Notes: generated by a model from the sequence alone, not told the origin. Shown: positions 25,101-39,786, counted from the stretch's first letter. The stretch: 64,000 nucleotides of DNA from Nomia melanderi (GCF_051020985.1 NC_134999.1:11098001-11162000), one strand, 5' to 3'. A program made the numbers and translations.

Positions 25101-26212
25101 CAATTTGTTTTTCGGATTCGTATTTAGGACAAGGAAGTCTATAAGGATCAGCTAGTGGCTACTACAAAACAAAACTCGTGTTGAACAGTGTAATTGAAGG
25201 TGCAGACCTTAATAACGCAATATCGATCCAAGAACGGAAACCGCCTCACTGCGCGAATCAATTAAAATGAATTCATTGTAAGAACAAAGCGTTTCGGAAA
25301 GTTGCAGTAACTTGAATTGCGCCGTGTTGCACGTTGTATCGCGTCGTGCTACGTTACCGGTAGTTAGGGAACCTGTTTAACAAGTAGGGCAACTTGAACT
25401 CAAAGGGCCGGTAATTAGGATCTCGTCGAACCGGCAGGATGCATTCGATAGCCACGATAAACTCGCTGTAAACTCGATTAATTGATAGTTAATTCCTTCG
25501 TATTATTGCATTACGATTTATCACGTTCGAGCAACTTTATCAATTCGTTTAACCACATCCTATTGAAACTCCACAGACCCAGGATACGCATCCCGCTCGC
25601 TACTAACAAAGGCTTTCAGAAACGAACTCTTCAAAGATCGTTAATTTCTCGTGGATAATATATTAAGCGTACAACACAAATTATAGCTCAAAGCATATAC
25701 AGTTAACAACAAAACAACAATAAATAAAAACTTCTATATATTCAAAGAAAAATTTCGAAATTATCAAAATTATCAAAATTTAAGATACTACCATTAGCTT
25801 TTCTTTATAAGTAAATTCCACTTTGGACCATCCTACGAATCTTGAAAGAATTAAGCAATTACTCCGTAAAGACCTAACCGTAATCATCCAATTAAAATTT
25901 TCTGGGTGATTTTACTACAGAGACCCAAACACTGTCAACAAATACAAACCTAGAATCACGCTATTAATAAAAATAATGTGAATACCAACGTCCACTCGTA
26001 AAGATCGTTGGAAGGGGCAAAAAGGGCGGACAGTAGCCAGTGGGACCGTCGTCAACGACTGTTCTCGTCGCGTAGGGCGCGGGATACAGACTTATAATAC
26101 TAAACCCCCCCAAAGGAAATATTTCTCGGACGCGTCGCCCGTCGCGGTGGCCACGAATAAACGAGCGCCGTCCCGCTTGTTTTATTTTTAAGCGACGAGT
26201 GGCCGGAGTGAG

Positions 26213-26230
26213 GCGCGCGAGTTCGCGCGC
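26213..26230. other. 18-bp CG-alternating near-perfect palindrome
   Basis: GCGCGCGA-GT-TCGCGCGC has an 8-bp stem with a 2-base centre and is followed by further GCGCG. It is a Z-DNA or cruciform candidate inside a CpG-rich core. Confidence 0.6.
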
Positions 26231-28800
26231 GCGTATCCACGGTCACTCAGAATTTTAATTAGAGGAATTAGGCGCACCGTTATGGGCCTTAAATTTCGGT
26301 AAATGCGAGAAAACAGCCGCGGCGTTATGCATGGCCCTTCGTCGGACACTAATTGTGTTTACGATCGTTCGGCGCGGCCCGTTCGACTCACTCGTAAAGA
26401 AGATCTGTCGCACGGCCGCGGCCATTTTCACGCTACGATCATTTCGGGCCGAAATGACGAACGCAGAACGCGGAATTACGACTGCGTTCGATGGCGGCGC
26501 ACCATTTTTACTCGCCGCGACGGATTCGCGAAGGATCTGCCGGGATTTATCGGGTTGCATTCTACGTTAACAAGTGTCACCGTGTCATTTGTTAATTGGT
26601 GTTTACTTTTAATCGAGCACTGTAAATAATGGTTACTCTCAATTTCACAGTGAATGACGAGACGTTTCTTGTCTTTTTTTAAAGGAAGTATGAAATGTTG
26701 GTACACCGGGTGTACTGTAATGTAATCTACTGTATTCCAATTTACTATTTCTTCCCTAATAAAAAAATAAAGTGTAATGAAAAATAATTAGATTCTCGTA
26801 TTCATATTTCTCTTCCTCCTGACAATACGAAGGGAAATATAGTAGTCTTATATATAAATGTTCAAGTGAAACGTGCACATTTTTTAACATACTACAGCTG
26901 CAACTGATTTTCCAGGCCAGAAATGCTTCGAATTACAAAGCGTCCCGGCACAACGGGAAACGATTTATTCGGAGGCAGTTCTAGATTCCATCGGGTCCTT
27001 TCGGCGATAATGATTCGCGTCTGATTCCCAGCAGGTGCGTCGAAACGGGTCAGGTGGACAAATTATTTCGCGAATAAGCTCCATCCACGAATTCCATTCG
27101 AGCTGTCCGTTACACGGGCCCCGACAGAAACTTCCGTTGAATGTTTCACGCGATTCTAGGAAGCGAAACGTTACCGGCGCGAGTAAAATAGTGCGGGAGG
27201 GCGACCGGCATCGGACATTTTTCAGCAGGGACCTCCGACGCACGCGGTTGACGCTTCCCCGACGGCCGGAAGCTGCGTTTTCGTACCTCATCTTCCCCGT
27301 CCGGCCGCCGGCGTCGCCAAACTTTAAATTGATCTGCAATCTCGGAACAGGATTTTTATTTGTTCACGTGAACTCGTCCCAAGGGCCACGTCACTGCATA
27401 TGCAGAACGTTTTAAAAAAAGGGATTCGACGTCTGAAAGATAATTTGTACTTAATAGATACTCGCTAGAAATAAGAAAAGTAAAAGATGTCTAATTATCG
27501 TAGATCGTAAATGCAATCGTCTCGATGAAGAATCTTTTACTGTTCATTAGCATTTTATCTTGTAAGTAAATCACGGAGGAATTCACAGTAGTAGGTCAAG
27601 ATTGTAAATGCAAGATTATTACTAATATCAAAGATTTACGACAAAACGTAAAAAGTGCATGGCGTGCTATACGAGACGCAGAAAAATATTTGAAAATGCG
27701 AGTTATATAGAAAATGTAATTTATGAGTCGCAGATGTGAATTGTGTATCGCAGTGGAAGGAAGACATTTTGAATATTTATACTACGAGGATCTATGCCGT
27801 ATTTTAGTGTATGAAATGTGTATAATGAAAGTACTGAGAAGAGCTCCTTTTTTTTTGAACGCTGTGTATATATTTTTTTCGGTTTTTGCTCGGGAAACGT
27901 TGTACCGACGTTTGCGACAGTTTTATGGGTGGGAGGACAAGAATACCGGTTTTCTATTTTTTTTAAATATACAATATATATGATCGCAATACGAAATGCG
28001 TGTCTGACAGATCAAACGGCGGTTCGAAACAGTATTTCACGCGGTCCGGTTGAAACCAAATATCTTCCGCGGCTTTTGCATTTCGGAATAATACGGAAAG
28101 GTAACAAGGCCCGGGTCACGCGGCTTCGTAATCGAATTGAATATTGCGTATTGTTTCACGCCGGACAGCTGGACCGGTCATATTTTTACAATGACGCCGC
28201 TGAAATTGAAGTTCGATGTTACCGAGCGAGTTTTAACCTTCATCGAGGTATAAATTCTGGGCTGTAACAAGTACTTCTGCGGATCGATTGATAAAAAGTC
28301 GTCAACGAGAATTTTGATTGAATCGGTTGCTGATAATGATTTTACCATTTTTGCTAAATGATTTTAAATTTCGCTTGTGATCCTGATATGTTATGCATAA
28401 AAACAAATTCGCAACTGTATTCGTCACACTTACCTTTAAAATATCTACACTGTGTATTCTTAGCTTTTTAATAATTTTCCAGCATGAACAAGTTTTTTTT
28501 CACAATACACAAAGTCGTCGTTTTTAATCCTTAATAAGAAACGCTCATATTCCCGAATTTTACGCTACACGGTATTTCATCCGAAAAATAAAAAAGAATT
28601 CTCTGATATGTACGTACAATACGCCAAACTTTTTCCGAACGTGTCCCATTTTATAGGAAAAACACAACAAAACTCGATAATCCGATTTTCCCCTCCATCC
28701 ACCTTCCTGGGCAACAGAAAAAACATTTTTTTTTGGTAAACAATCTAACGTTTTGAAACCGATTTAATTTTAAACTTATTTCAACGCCTTTATTCGTCTT

Positions 28801-31800
28801 CAATCCCTGCTTGAAGATCAATTAAAACTCCCCAATCTTTGTACAAAACAATTGCCTTCTCAAGTGTGACTTGCCTTTCATATTGAACGATCATCGTTAT
28901 AACTTCCCAAGCCGAAGTCCAGCAGCGAATAATAGAACAGACGGGTAACGAGGCCGAATCGCGGCGACTGGAATTGAAGGATCGCGTCGGAATACTAGCG
29001 GAGAGTCGCCGTGGCAAGAGGGAATCGAGAAAAACGATCAAGAAGCCCCGGCCATTACCGTGTTTCTACGAAGGGATGCCGAAACGTGCGACGAAATCTC
29101 TCTCCTCTTCTCATCCGTCTCGCGTCCGTCCCTCGTTTGTATCGTCTCCGCTCCAGCGCCGCGTTAAAAAGAGGCCACCCTTGGCACTGGGCCTGTTTTC
29201 TCAGGAGAGAACAATTTGAAAGGCAATTTGTGCTTTCGTAAGAACGATCGCGATTACTGGCGGACCGGGACTAATGATGATGGCGGCGGGGGAGAGAAGA
29301 TGGCTCTCGTCCTCACTCGTTCACGGCCATCGAGCAGAAGACACGAGGAAAATTTTCGTTCGGCGATCTGTGTTCGTTTCTTCTGTTCTGCCCCTTCCTC
29401 GGACCGTAGTCGGGAAAGAGGAAGACCCTTTTTCTCGTCGTATTCTTCCGCCGGCTCGGGTTAATCGGCATCCGCGATACCCTTCACGGAGGGTTCGGCT
29501 CTGATAGTTGGGACGAGGAGCTTGTCAAGAATCGGGGAAGATATAAATGATGGTGCGCGGTCGAGAGATTGATGTTCTACGGAATACGGAAATTGAAGTC
29601 TTTGACACTTCGGGGCTGATTGATTCTTGAAGTATGATCTTGGGTAATGTATTAAGTTCATGCAGATTCTGTTCTCGTGCGACGAAGTTTCAGAATATAG
29701 AAATGTACTATGAGAAGTTATTTAATTGTTGAAAATGTTAGTTTGAGAATATTATTAAAGAACCAATTTATGAATAAACAACTATCTCTTTTACTACGAG
29801 CTTTTCAATTTGATTGAGCTATTAGCTATATTTTGGATTGCAATATTTATTATGTCATTACTGCTTTTACAAGTAATCTCATAAAATTCTATAGCTTATT
29901 TCGATACTCTATCAAAATTGTCCACTAGATCAATTTTTCTCTTCATATTATAATTTCATCATAAAATACTGATGCCTAGTTTCTTCCATTCCCAACACCT
30001 GTCTCGAAATCAATCAAAATTCCTTCGAACCCTCTCGCAAACCATCCCGCCGCAAATCAAAAACCACCGAACAGTAGTCTAAACAGATCAAAGCCCCGAA
30101 GTCCTCCAAAAACGCGCACCTTTGGCGAGTCCTGTGCCAGCGCTCAATCACCGAAATCGAATCCCGCGTACACGCGTTTAACACCTGCTCGGTAGCATCG
30201 GGTCCGGCCACAATGGGCGCATCGCGTCGGTGCCGCGCAGCCCATTACGAGCGTGTCCGATGCATTAACAATTACCTTCGATTACCGGGGCGAGTGGGCC
30301 GGTTCTCCCGTACCCTCGATGGACACGCAAACACGACACCTAATCGCGAAAACAATTAGAACCGGAGCCGTGGGGGCGAGCCGCGTGGCCTCGTTAGGCA
30401 AACGAGAAGAAGCACCGTCGGTCGCGCCATTAATCCTGCGCGAAGCTCTCGGTCGCGCGGCCCGTCGGCGTACCCGGTGATTTACAGCGATCCTGAAACG
30501 ATGACAAAACTCGGCCTCGTAAACTTCTCGTAAAGCGTGGCTGAGAAGTGTAGCGAGGCGATGCTTCGATGGCTACGCGAGGGTCGCGCCGCCCCGCAGC
30601 GGATCCTCCGGCCGAAAGCCTGAGTCCTTTTCCCGAGGAACCGCTTCCGGCCGTCCGGCTAACTAGCCAATTAAACGAGGAACGGACATCGCTGCCAGAA
30701 GACGCCTAACTATCCACGGCACCAACGCAATTACCGTGAAAAGGTACGCCGCTAAAAGATTCATGGTTGCTCCCGGAACACGCGCTGACTAACTCCCACT
30801 CGCGCCGCACCGAAAATAATTTCTCGCGAGACCAGGCTGTGGAGGAACTCTTTCGCTGGTTTTGATACGCTTGTTTCGGCCTCTTGTTGCGATGGACTGT
30901 TCGCCTGGAATGTTAGCTGGTTTTCGGATTATTGGGTATTTCCGTTGGTGACTTTTTCTTTGTCAATGGAGAGGTTTTACATTTTGCAGAGTGAATGAAC
31001 AGCAGTTGATTTGATATAGTAAAATTGTAAAGTTTAACGTTTAATGTTGGAGTTTGTGTGATGTATCACTATGTGAAGTATTGAAGTGATATAGTTTTGT
31101 TCTTTAATTTATGTATGACTTGTCATCAATTTAGTCGGAGAATGTTGGATATTTCCGATGGAAATGCTTCGAGTGCAAAGCGTGGATGAGGAGGATTGGC
31201 TGTAAGCACAGTGAAGGTGAATATATATTTTATAGGAGGTTTCTTTTAGTCTTGTATTCAGGATTTAGATTCTTTTCCGAACAGCCTGTAAGATGGACGT
31301 ATTTTTCTTGTTTCTTGGGAAATAAATGTGACACACACCGATAGCATTTTCTCGTTTCATTGCTGTTAATCAGGTTGCCGCAGTTATTCCCCGAGTGCTC
31401 GGCAAAGCACTGAGAGTACTTCTGTGTAGTCTCATTGCCGGGAATTACTGTCGTTATGACAGTGATGAGGGTCTGATAGGGATTTTCTGCGAGGACATCT
31501 TTAAACACGCCTTCATCCTGTCTACTTTTTAATAGTGTATTAAACACGAAGTATAATCATACTAGAATTATAAATTTTGATGTGACACTAACATTAAAAT
31601 CTCCTGTATAAATTATTAACAATAAATATGAACAAAATTAAATTTCACTGATACGTCAAATGTATCTTCACATGGCAATGAGTAGTTTACGAAAAAAGCT
31701 GGAATCCACTAAAATATCACTTCATTTTGCTTCGAAGAGATGAAACTGACTTCGAGAAAAATGCACCCTGAAGTGACTTCTAAATTTAACATATAATCCT

Positions 31801-34800
31801 TCGGAAGAGATCGAATAATCGCACAGTGAAGAGCTGGGACAATCTCCTCGAGGGATAAATCGAAGGAATCGAGAATTCCTTCCACAGCGATCGAGAATCG
31901 GCGATTGAAAGGAACTCACGACCCAGTTTCATCGCGGGGAGTCCCCGTCGTTTTTCAATTTTCAATCCAACCTGATCGCCGATAAAATAATACCGGCCAT
32001 TCATCGTGAAACTCACGGCGCTCTGCGGCGGGAGACAGTTGGTCCTTCCATTACGCATCGATCTGTCCTGACCATTCAATTTTTTCGTTCCTTTTGCCGT
32101 GTATGCTCGACATGCAGATCCATGCAGGAACAATGCACAGCGATTAGACTGATTACTGTGGCCGGGTAAAAAACGAGAAAAGAAAAATAGGGAAAAACAA
32201 GTTGAACAACGGGGGATGAAAGATATACCGATCCGTTTGTCTATCACAAATAGTCCGTGAATATCGATGGAAATATTTCTTTAAAAAAATTCCAAGGAAA
32301 TACGATGAAATATAAAAGTTAATCATTTATTTTATGTTTCATATTGTTCGATATCAATAAGTAAAATGAATTTGATCATTCTCGTGGAAGCTCGTTTAAT
32401 GGACAGATCGGTCGCTATTGCGTCTTGCTTGTTTTAGTACTCCTCCCCAACCACTTAAAACGAAACTTGTCCATAAATAACTAAACAAAATTGATTTTCG
32501 GCGTCGAGCGAATCGGGGAAGCGTCTAGACTCGTCATTCCTTATTAAACGCGAACGAAAGCTTCGTATTAAACAGCTCCCGAGTAATCCATCCCGCAGAA
32601 ATGATTTCATTAAATCGTGACCCGCGTTTTTCCAAGTTGCCCCGAAACACGGAACCGCGTTAATTCTCGAAAACTAACTTCAATGTTTAATATTCATTCG
32701 CGAAGAATTAATAGGAATACTTTATACACCGGCACGCGGTCCGGCAGGCTTTATTAATAGCATGGTTCAGGTATTAAAGTTAATTCGGAAGGAATGCAAA
32801 TGGGCTAAAAATTTATCGTTCTTCTTCGCCAGTATGTCTTCATTTTTTGAGAGGAGTTACTTCCCCGTAGGAGTAACTCATTCGAATAAAGATCGCGGGC
32901 AGCATGACCGTTACCGAGAATAGATGGGCTAATTCGAACATAAAATATTGTCGGGAAAGACCAACAGAGAAAGAGAGGAAAAAAAATGAGAAACATACAC
33001 ACTGGTTATATATTATCGACCAACGACGACGTTAGATCCGACAAATGTGTAAATCAATTTCGAAAGTATTTAAAAGCGGACAATCAAATTTGTCCGTGGC
33101 TTGTTAGGACCCCAGAAAGCGGCCATTATATGATAATTCCCCGTCCCGTCTCTTTATTATTCATACCTCTCTTCGATCTTTAAATTTACGTTTATGACGC
33201 GCCGTAATTGTATATTATGCCGCAATAACGACACCGTTATCGGCGCGCGAGATTCCTCGAAGTGCATTAATTCACGGCATTTCAAATTCAAAGCGTCTCG
33301 CCTCGATCCTCAATTTCTACCGTCGTACGCGAAGGCGTTCGTCGTCTGAAAAGGGAAAGTGAAACTGCCCACAGATTCCTTGGGTGCAGAGGAAGTTCCC
33401 TTTCGAATAAAAATATTTATCCTTCCGCATTTGGGCGATCGTGGATAAAAAGAAGCTCGCGAAATTTCATCGATTGTAAAGTGGCCAATACTAAACTCCC
33501 AGAAAATGGAAGACGAAACTGTCCCTGATAACCGTGAGGTTTATTTAACCAACTGACTGGAAGCTACAACACCTGCTCGCGATATCCAAACAATACTCCG
33601 TCGATCAAAGGAAAAAAGAGCGAACGTCGAAAATATTTTTGGTATACTCACGCTGGGTCCTTTTTATTTCTCGGAATTCAAAGCGAAGCGAGAACACGCC
33701 AGTCGATATTCCTGGATTTTCGTTTCGCTATTTTTTCCAGGTTTCCGTCGCGCTGCTGATTCGCGGAAATCGCGTGTGTTTGCCGATACGCGTCTCGCCT
33801 GTAAGAGAGACGAAATAACTCTCTGGACGACCATGGAAAAGGGGCAAAAAAATGAGGCAACGCATACATGTATCCGGGAGAATTGCTGAAGTCGGGAAAA
33901 GTGTTTCCCGGCGAGGAAGACGCTGAAAGCAGCCGGAAGCGAGCCGAGAGAAATATTAACGCGTTCCCTGGGCGCGTCGATGCTCGATTTTTCTTTTTGC
34001 ACGGCGCGAGCGGCGCTTGGTCATCCATAGCTCGCACGGAAACGGATCGGTACGTTGCAGAAATTTCCTCGCGCGTTCGTTTTGATGAAAAGTTGTCCCT
34101 AAAACATTGAACGGTACGCATGGTTTATAGAAATTCATCGCGACCCGAAGTGCGAACTATAATCAAGCGAAACTTTTCGGACATATGAATTTTCCAGCGG
34201 CGAAGTGGCCATGGTTGTGATATCGGCCCGCTTCGTCCACTGGTTTCATATACTGAAAATATTTCATTTCCCGCTGGAGTGGCGTAACTCTTTCACCGTT
34301 TGCCTCTTTTGTGTCTACTTCCGCTGTCGTGTTCTGCTGTTTACCGGTTGCGACTGGCTTGCGTGCGGATCGAATGAGCAAAATCATTTTTTAATACGCC
34401 GCGCCGGTTTCAAGTGCATTTGGCTCAGTTGTTGGCTTCAAGAGAGTTTCGCGAGGAACAATACCTTTGGAAGATTGGTTACAGTTTAATGAAGTATTTT
34501 CGGATGCTTGTATTGGTGAATACGAGATACGTGGTTTTTTGAATTTTAAATCTTTCTAAATAGTTTATAGAAATTGAATGTCTATGTTTTAGTCTGTTGG
34601 CTGTTTTTCACGAATGTAGTTGTTCTGAGATAATGGGTTTTTGTGTTATGGCGAGTATACTCGTCCAAAACAGTTAAGGGAATGTTCATTTTCGAAACAG
34701 CCGATTTTACGTGTATTCGTTAGTTAAACGAACATTTTCGAACAGATTATTTGTAGATATGAACACGTGCACGTACCAGAATAAGGTAAATGTATACACT

Positions 34801-36835
34801 CTTTCCAAAGGGGTCGCAGCAACTAACTAGTAAAATCTTTTCGCTATAACATAACATTTCAAACGAAATGAATATTTTTTATATAAAAGTAACCTCACAA
34901 AATTCATAAAAAAATAAGAAACAGTGATTTCCTGTTTAATATTTTCTTTCGGTGACACCAATGCCTTTATTAAAATATAATAATCACGTTGAAGTATGTA
35001 CATTACACATATGAAACCAACGGAAGAAATAATTTTAAATTCAATACAAAGGATATTTTGGAAATGCACCCAGAAATATTAATCGACTTGTATTATATCT
35101 CGAATCCTGTGCACGTTGCGAGCCGTCTGACCATCACGGATCACAAAGTCCTATTTTAGTTTCATCGGACAATGCGGAACGCATCACTCTTTCTCGTACG
35201 ACTTCGAAAAATCTTCTTCCGGGAAAATCGGGGGAAAATGCGCGGAGTGTAGTACGTACGGCGCATTTATGCGGCCGGTGCATTTGCGGGCGGCGCGTCG
35301 CGGCGGCACGAATACCCATCGGCACGAATGCACGTGTTACGGATGTAAACGGTGAGCGTGGCGGTGAATTTGAAATCAGGGGAATATAAGTTGCACGATC
35401 GGCCGACACTTCGCCGCTTCCCGTTTGCATCGAATCCACATTTTTCCTTGTCGGCCCTGTTACCCTTTCCGTTTCCTGCGACCCGAGCACGGCTAATTTC
35501 TGCCCCCGCGTAATTGCGTTGTCGTTACCCCACGGTCACGTGATCAAGCGTGTCGCAGGTCATATCGAAACTAGGCGATCTCTCTACAATTTTCTGCTAA
35601 GAGAATATATCAGGTGCACCGATCGGTAGTGAACTATCTTGTATTTAATGAACCTTTCAATCGTTCGATGTATACGATAGTTTCAGCATCTTGTAAGTTG
35701 TTTGTTTATTATATAAAATAGAGGTGTGACGGAGGACTGGGTTTCATAATGTGGGAGAAATATGAATGATTTATTTTGTAAAGGAGAAACATTGAGTTAA
35801 TTGAAATATATTATAAATTGATTAAATCAATGAAAATTATTGAGATGGGAATGTAGTGAATTTCTGATGTATCCTTGATAGAGGAATTTGTTATTGCTCA
35901 GTAGGCTTCGAAACAGGATCCGCGGGTAAAATACTTGTTGCTCATTACTCGTGAATAAATGCAAGGGTTTTTATCGTAAAGTGAAACAATGTATAATTTT
36001 GAATAATTAAACGCGTGCACAAATAACTGGTTCATGAAATAAACATCAGGACGAAAATTATATATTACGCTGCTTTCATTTGTCATCCGTGGACCCCGAG
36101 TGTTCATGCAAATTCAAATTTTCGTGGGCAGCTTCGCGAAAATGCGAAGCAAATAATTATTTATTTCTCGTATTATGAATAAAACAGGTATTAAAACGTT
36201 CGTATATAAAAATTGTATCATTCTTCAATAATCCTTTCACTGTTGCATTTAAACGCGCGGAATGGTAAACACCGGCTGGACAATTTTTCAAAAGGCACAC
36301 CTCCGACAACTTTTTCTGTATATTTGAGCACATTTGTTTGTTAAATAATAAATTGAAAGGAAACTAGGGATGATAAAATAGTCATAATAAAAACAGTTTA
36401 ATCAAACAAATTTCCCTGTGCTTTTGAAATCACAGCCTCAATTCTATTCACTTAAACTCGCCAGGAAATATCTAACAAAACGTTCAAAAACCTCTAATAT
36501 AATTTTCAACAACTTTTAATTCTCAATTTTCAATCTAAACACAAAATGATCCATTGCAAAACAAACTTCCCATCCATCTGCATTCAAATGCAAATTAATC
36601 TAAAAGAACTTAACGACTGAATCCACCGGAAGCAGAGATTGAAATCCTAATCTCAAAGCGGTAAAAAAAAATTAAATTCCACCGCCCGCGGGACTGGCGC
36701 TGCAAAAATAATAACGTCATAACAATTCCGTCGGTACTATTGTTATTCCACGCCGAAAAATCTAGCCAGCATTTCCACTGCGGCACGCAATTGCATTGCG
36801 AATAGAGTTGGCCACGAGCGGCGTCATCGCGGCGT
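28801..36835. other. Gene-free mosaic
   Basis: GC-rich cores lie at about 28900-29530, 30110-30900, 33180-34450 and 35090-35580. C/A-rich DNA (29960-30110) precedes and G/T-rich DNA (30860-31200) follows the core at 30110-30900. G/T-rich DNA is also clear at 34480-34640. A minus-strand open frame at 31230-31547 (105 codons) has fairly ordinary protein composition but no recognisable motif, and its neighbourhood offers no splice or promoter support. CGAGTATACTCG at 34652-34663 is a perfect 12-bp palindrome. The remainder is AT-rich DNA without visible structure. Confidence 0.6.
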
Positions 36836-36987
36836 CATCAAAGAGGCGATTCGTTACAGTTGAATGGCCCGCGATCAGGGCAGAACGCGGCAACGAAAAT
36901 GTAATTGGAGTGTAAAGCTCATTACGGGCCGCGAGGAAGAATAATTAGCTTTTTCATAATTAACGAACGCCGCGGACGCCGTGATTG
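36836..36987 (+). repeat. Copy 1 of a duplicated, probably regulatory element
   Basis: This segment aligns collinearly with 37780-37920. Shared words in order are CATCAAAG, GGC.GTTC.TTA.A.TTG, GATC.G, GTAAT.GGAGTGTAAAGC (36901-36919), GCCCG-like and GAATAATTAGC (36939-36949). The offset between copies is 940-944 bp throughout, so this is one diverged duplication, not scattered motifs. GAATAATTAGC contains a TAATTAG homeodomain core. Preservation of these words in diverged copies suggests constraint; an intronic enhancer is the likeliest role. Confidence 0.6.
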
Positions 36988-37779
36988 TCGCGTCTCTCCA
37001 ATGAAATAGTTGGCCGAACTGGTCCGAGTGAATTTCATTGTGCCGTTTCGCGCCATTCCTGATTAGACCAGAAGTTAATTCACTCGTCGACACTTTTTCT
37101 GAAGTTCGTGACAGTGAGGCAAAAATAAAAATACATTATACCGGAGGAAACGCGTGTTAATTAACGGCCCTCGGGACGACTGCCTGGTCGAGGGAGAGCT
37201 GGCACGGTCGAACGGGGCCGTGGATCATCGTTAAAATTTTTCCTGTTCTCCGGGAAGAACCGCATTGTCCTCTAAAATAATTAGTTTGCGAACAGAAACT
37301 GGATGAAAGTGGAAAACAAGATTTCCACGATGATGTTGAATGGTTTTTCGTGCCTGAGCGTTCATTGGCGTTAATTCGACACTAGATAATTGTTCTCTTA
37401 ACATTCCTTTTGCTTATGAATTAATGTAAAGTTCTTCTTGGAGAAGGTTTAATGAAATTTTATAGGAATGGAAGATATACGTTATTATTTAAAGATAAAG
37501 AAAGGCAATTTTGTAATTTGATTTTCATTAGATTTGGAGATGTATTAAAGAATCGTGAAAGTTGTATTAATATTAATGAATTGGTTGTAATATTTTAGTG
37601 ATATTTCAATGATAAATGTTTTATTTATTCACAGGAAGATGTTTTATTCTAGTTCTACTAGAGTCTAGAATTTTTCGTGAAATAATTTCGTCCTCTACAA
37701 GAAGAAAGGGGTTCTGTATTGACTCCATTGACGAGTGAAAGGACCTCTCAAGGGAAGAATTTCCTGCAAGAGTCTCGAT

Positions 37780-37920
37780 CATCAAAGGGGCCGTTCATTA
37801 TAATTGGACGGTCGGTGATCGGAGACTATACCGACTGCGTGTAATCGGAGTGTAAAGCGCTCGTCGTGCCCGTTGACAAAGAATAATTAGCACTAACAAA
37901 GTAGGCAAGCCGTCCCAATT
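37780..37920 (+). repeat. Copy 2 of the duplicated element
   Basis: This is the partner of 36836-36987. The landmarks CATCAAAG (37780-37787), GTAATCGGAGTGTAAAGC (37841-37858) and GAATAATTAGC (37881-37891) occur in the same order and spacing as in copy 1. The 800 bases between the copies are AT-rich and show no similar repeat. Both copies are in the same orientation. Confidence 0.6.
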
Positions 37921-39786
37921 GAGTTTCGTTTAATTAAGCGTTTCCGTTACTTATTCGAGGATCTATTATTATTGTTTCCTAATCAAACAATTATATTTCT
38001 ACATTAAAACAGTAATAATTAAAAGCACTCGAAAAAAGTACTTCCTGAAATAATTGTATTTTCGCGATACAACAGAATGGCATTAAAAGTCATTGATTAA
38101 AGATTAATAAGTATAATAAAAATTGCATCTGGATTTATTATCCAATTTAAAAATATCAAAAGAAATTTCAAAAGAAAAGTTAATCTATAACTTCGGTCGT
38201 TCATTGTGAATATCTCGGAACGGAAATGAAAAGAGAACTAAGAAGGAAACGAGTAAGAAATTAGAATTAACTGGGAAATTAGATTTGAATTTTTGAAAGT
38301 AAAATGTAATCTTCTCTGCCAATGTTTTAAACGTCAGAGAAATGAGATAATTCCGAGCGTAATTGCGAAGTGGAATTTATTTCATATTAAACTGACGGCT
38401 CGAACCGGTGTGAATCGGACGCCATAGATTTTTATTACATTCCTGTGCCAGGTAATTTCAAGACTTCTACAAAATGATTCTCCCCTATTGTAGCTTCGAA
38501 TCGACTTAAACGGCGAAGATACCGGTTCAACCATATTTCTGTCCACGCACAAAAAGATTTTATCGAAAAACTGTCTGGCTCCTCGATCCTCTCCTTTGAA
38601 AAGACGATTTTCCACGTTTGCCCTACAAAGAGAATCGTGCTCCATTGTTGGATCGCAGTGATCAAAAACTCAAATCTAAGATTGAACGTACAAAAGAAGA
38701 ATTCTAATTTCAAACGTATCGTTTTATCAGTCGAACCATTCAATTTACTTTCTCGATTCACCGATAAATTCGAATTATCATGTCGAACTGCTTAATTTCA
38801 ATAATATCTGTACAAACGGAACGTCAGAGAAATTTCATTAAACACACAGAATGAATAAAATTCTCGATGGAATTCTCTGAATTAATTTATACATTTCAAA
38901 CGTTTTCTTGTCAAGTATACTTTTCCTTTAAAAGTATTTAACCGGTTGCAAAATTACTATTTTTATTTACGAAGTAAGAAGACATATTAATCTAATATAA
39001 TTACAATTTTATCATTTTTCCACAATTAAACTTTTCCATTAAGTATATTAAAATCTCAAGCACCAATTGGTTCCACTTTACAAAGAAAAAAGGCCAAATT
39101 CATCGAACAAGTAAAATATTTTCGTAAGAAATAACACAGCACAATTCAACTGTACGCTACAGCAACAAATCTTCGAGCCACACTGTACGAGAAACTCGCG
39201 CCTGAATGGCGGCGAAAACGTGGCCACGAGGAAATCGCAAAATAGAGGAATCTGATTCTCCAGTACGAAATAATTGGTCGGCGGCCTGTGGCGGACGTCG
39301 CGGCCGGGGAATCGGCCATATTTTTCTCCGCTCACAAAAAGGGATTCCATTCGGTTCGAATAGGTCAGCCATGGCCTACATGCTCGACCCGTTGCCCGGG
39401 CCCGTAGATCTCGCGCGTCTCGATCGTTTTATTTGGGAGTGGTGGTGGTCGTCGAACCATCGGCCAGAACAATGGTCCATTTCAGCTGGTACAAGGCGCG
39501 CGTCGCCCTCGTTCCTCCACGGTGTTCCCTTGTCTCATGTTTGCGTTCTTGCGGTCGGGACAGAGCTTTCGCAAATTGCGTTTCGCCCAGGATCCTGAAA
39601 CTAAACGTGCCCGGGACCGCAGGCTCTGCCTGTGTCCCCAGAGGAATCGCGTCTCTCCTTTAAACATTAAACTCGCCGTCTTACTTACTTTTCAAATGTC
39701 CGTTATTTTGCCTTAATTGCTAATCTACTGTTTCTGCATTCAAAATACAAAGTTAAAGTCAATTCGGTATCACTGTTATTTCGATT

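Larger units (their letters stand above)
22529..28800. other. Gene-free mosaic
   Basis: GC-rich cores lie at about 22870-23600, 23990-24780, 25960-26620, 26900-27400 and 28020-28260. G/T-rich DNA follows the second core (24780-24990). C/A-rich DNA precedes the core at 25960 (25580-25960) and the one at 28800 (28440-28760). A purine-rich run lies at 24030-24070 and again near 24420-24470. Open frames of 76-149 codons are on both strands without recognisable products. AT-rich stretches between cores show no further structure. Confidence 0.6.

Noticed and set aside
31230..31547. Minus-strand open frame of 105 codons with ordinary amino-acid composition
   Set aside because: It reads more like a protein than its neighbours, but I see no family motif, no partner exon and no promoter. 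It is antisense to the inferred intron. A protein search would decide.
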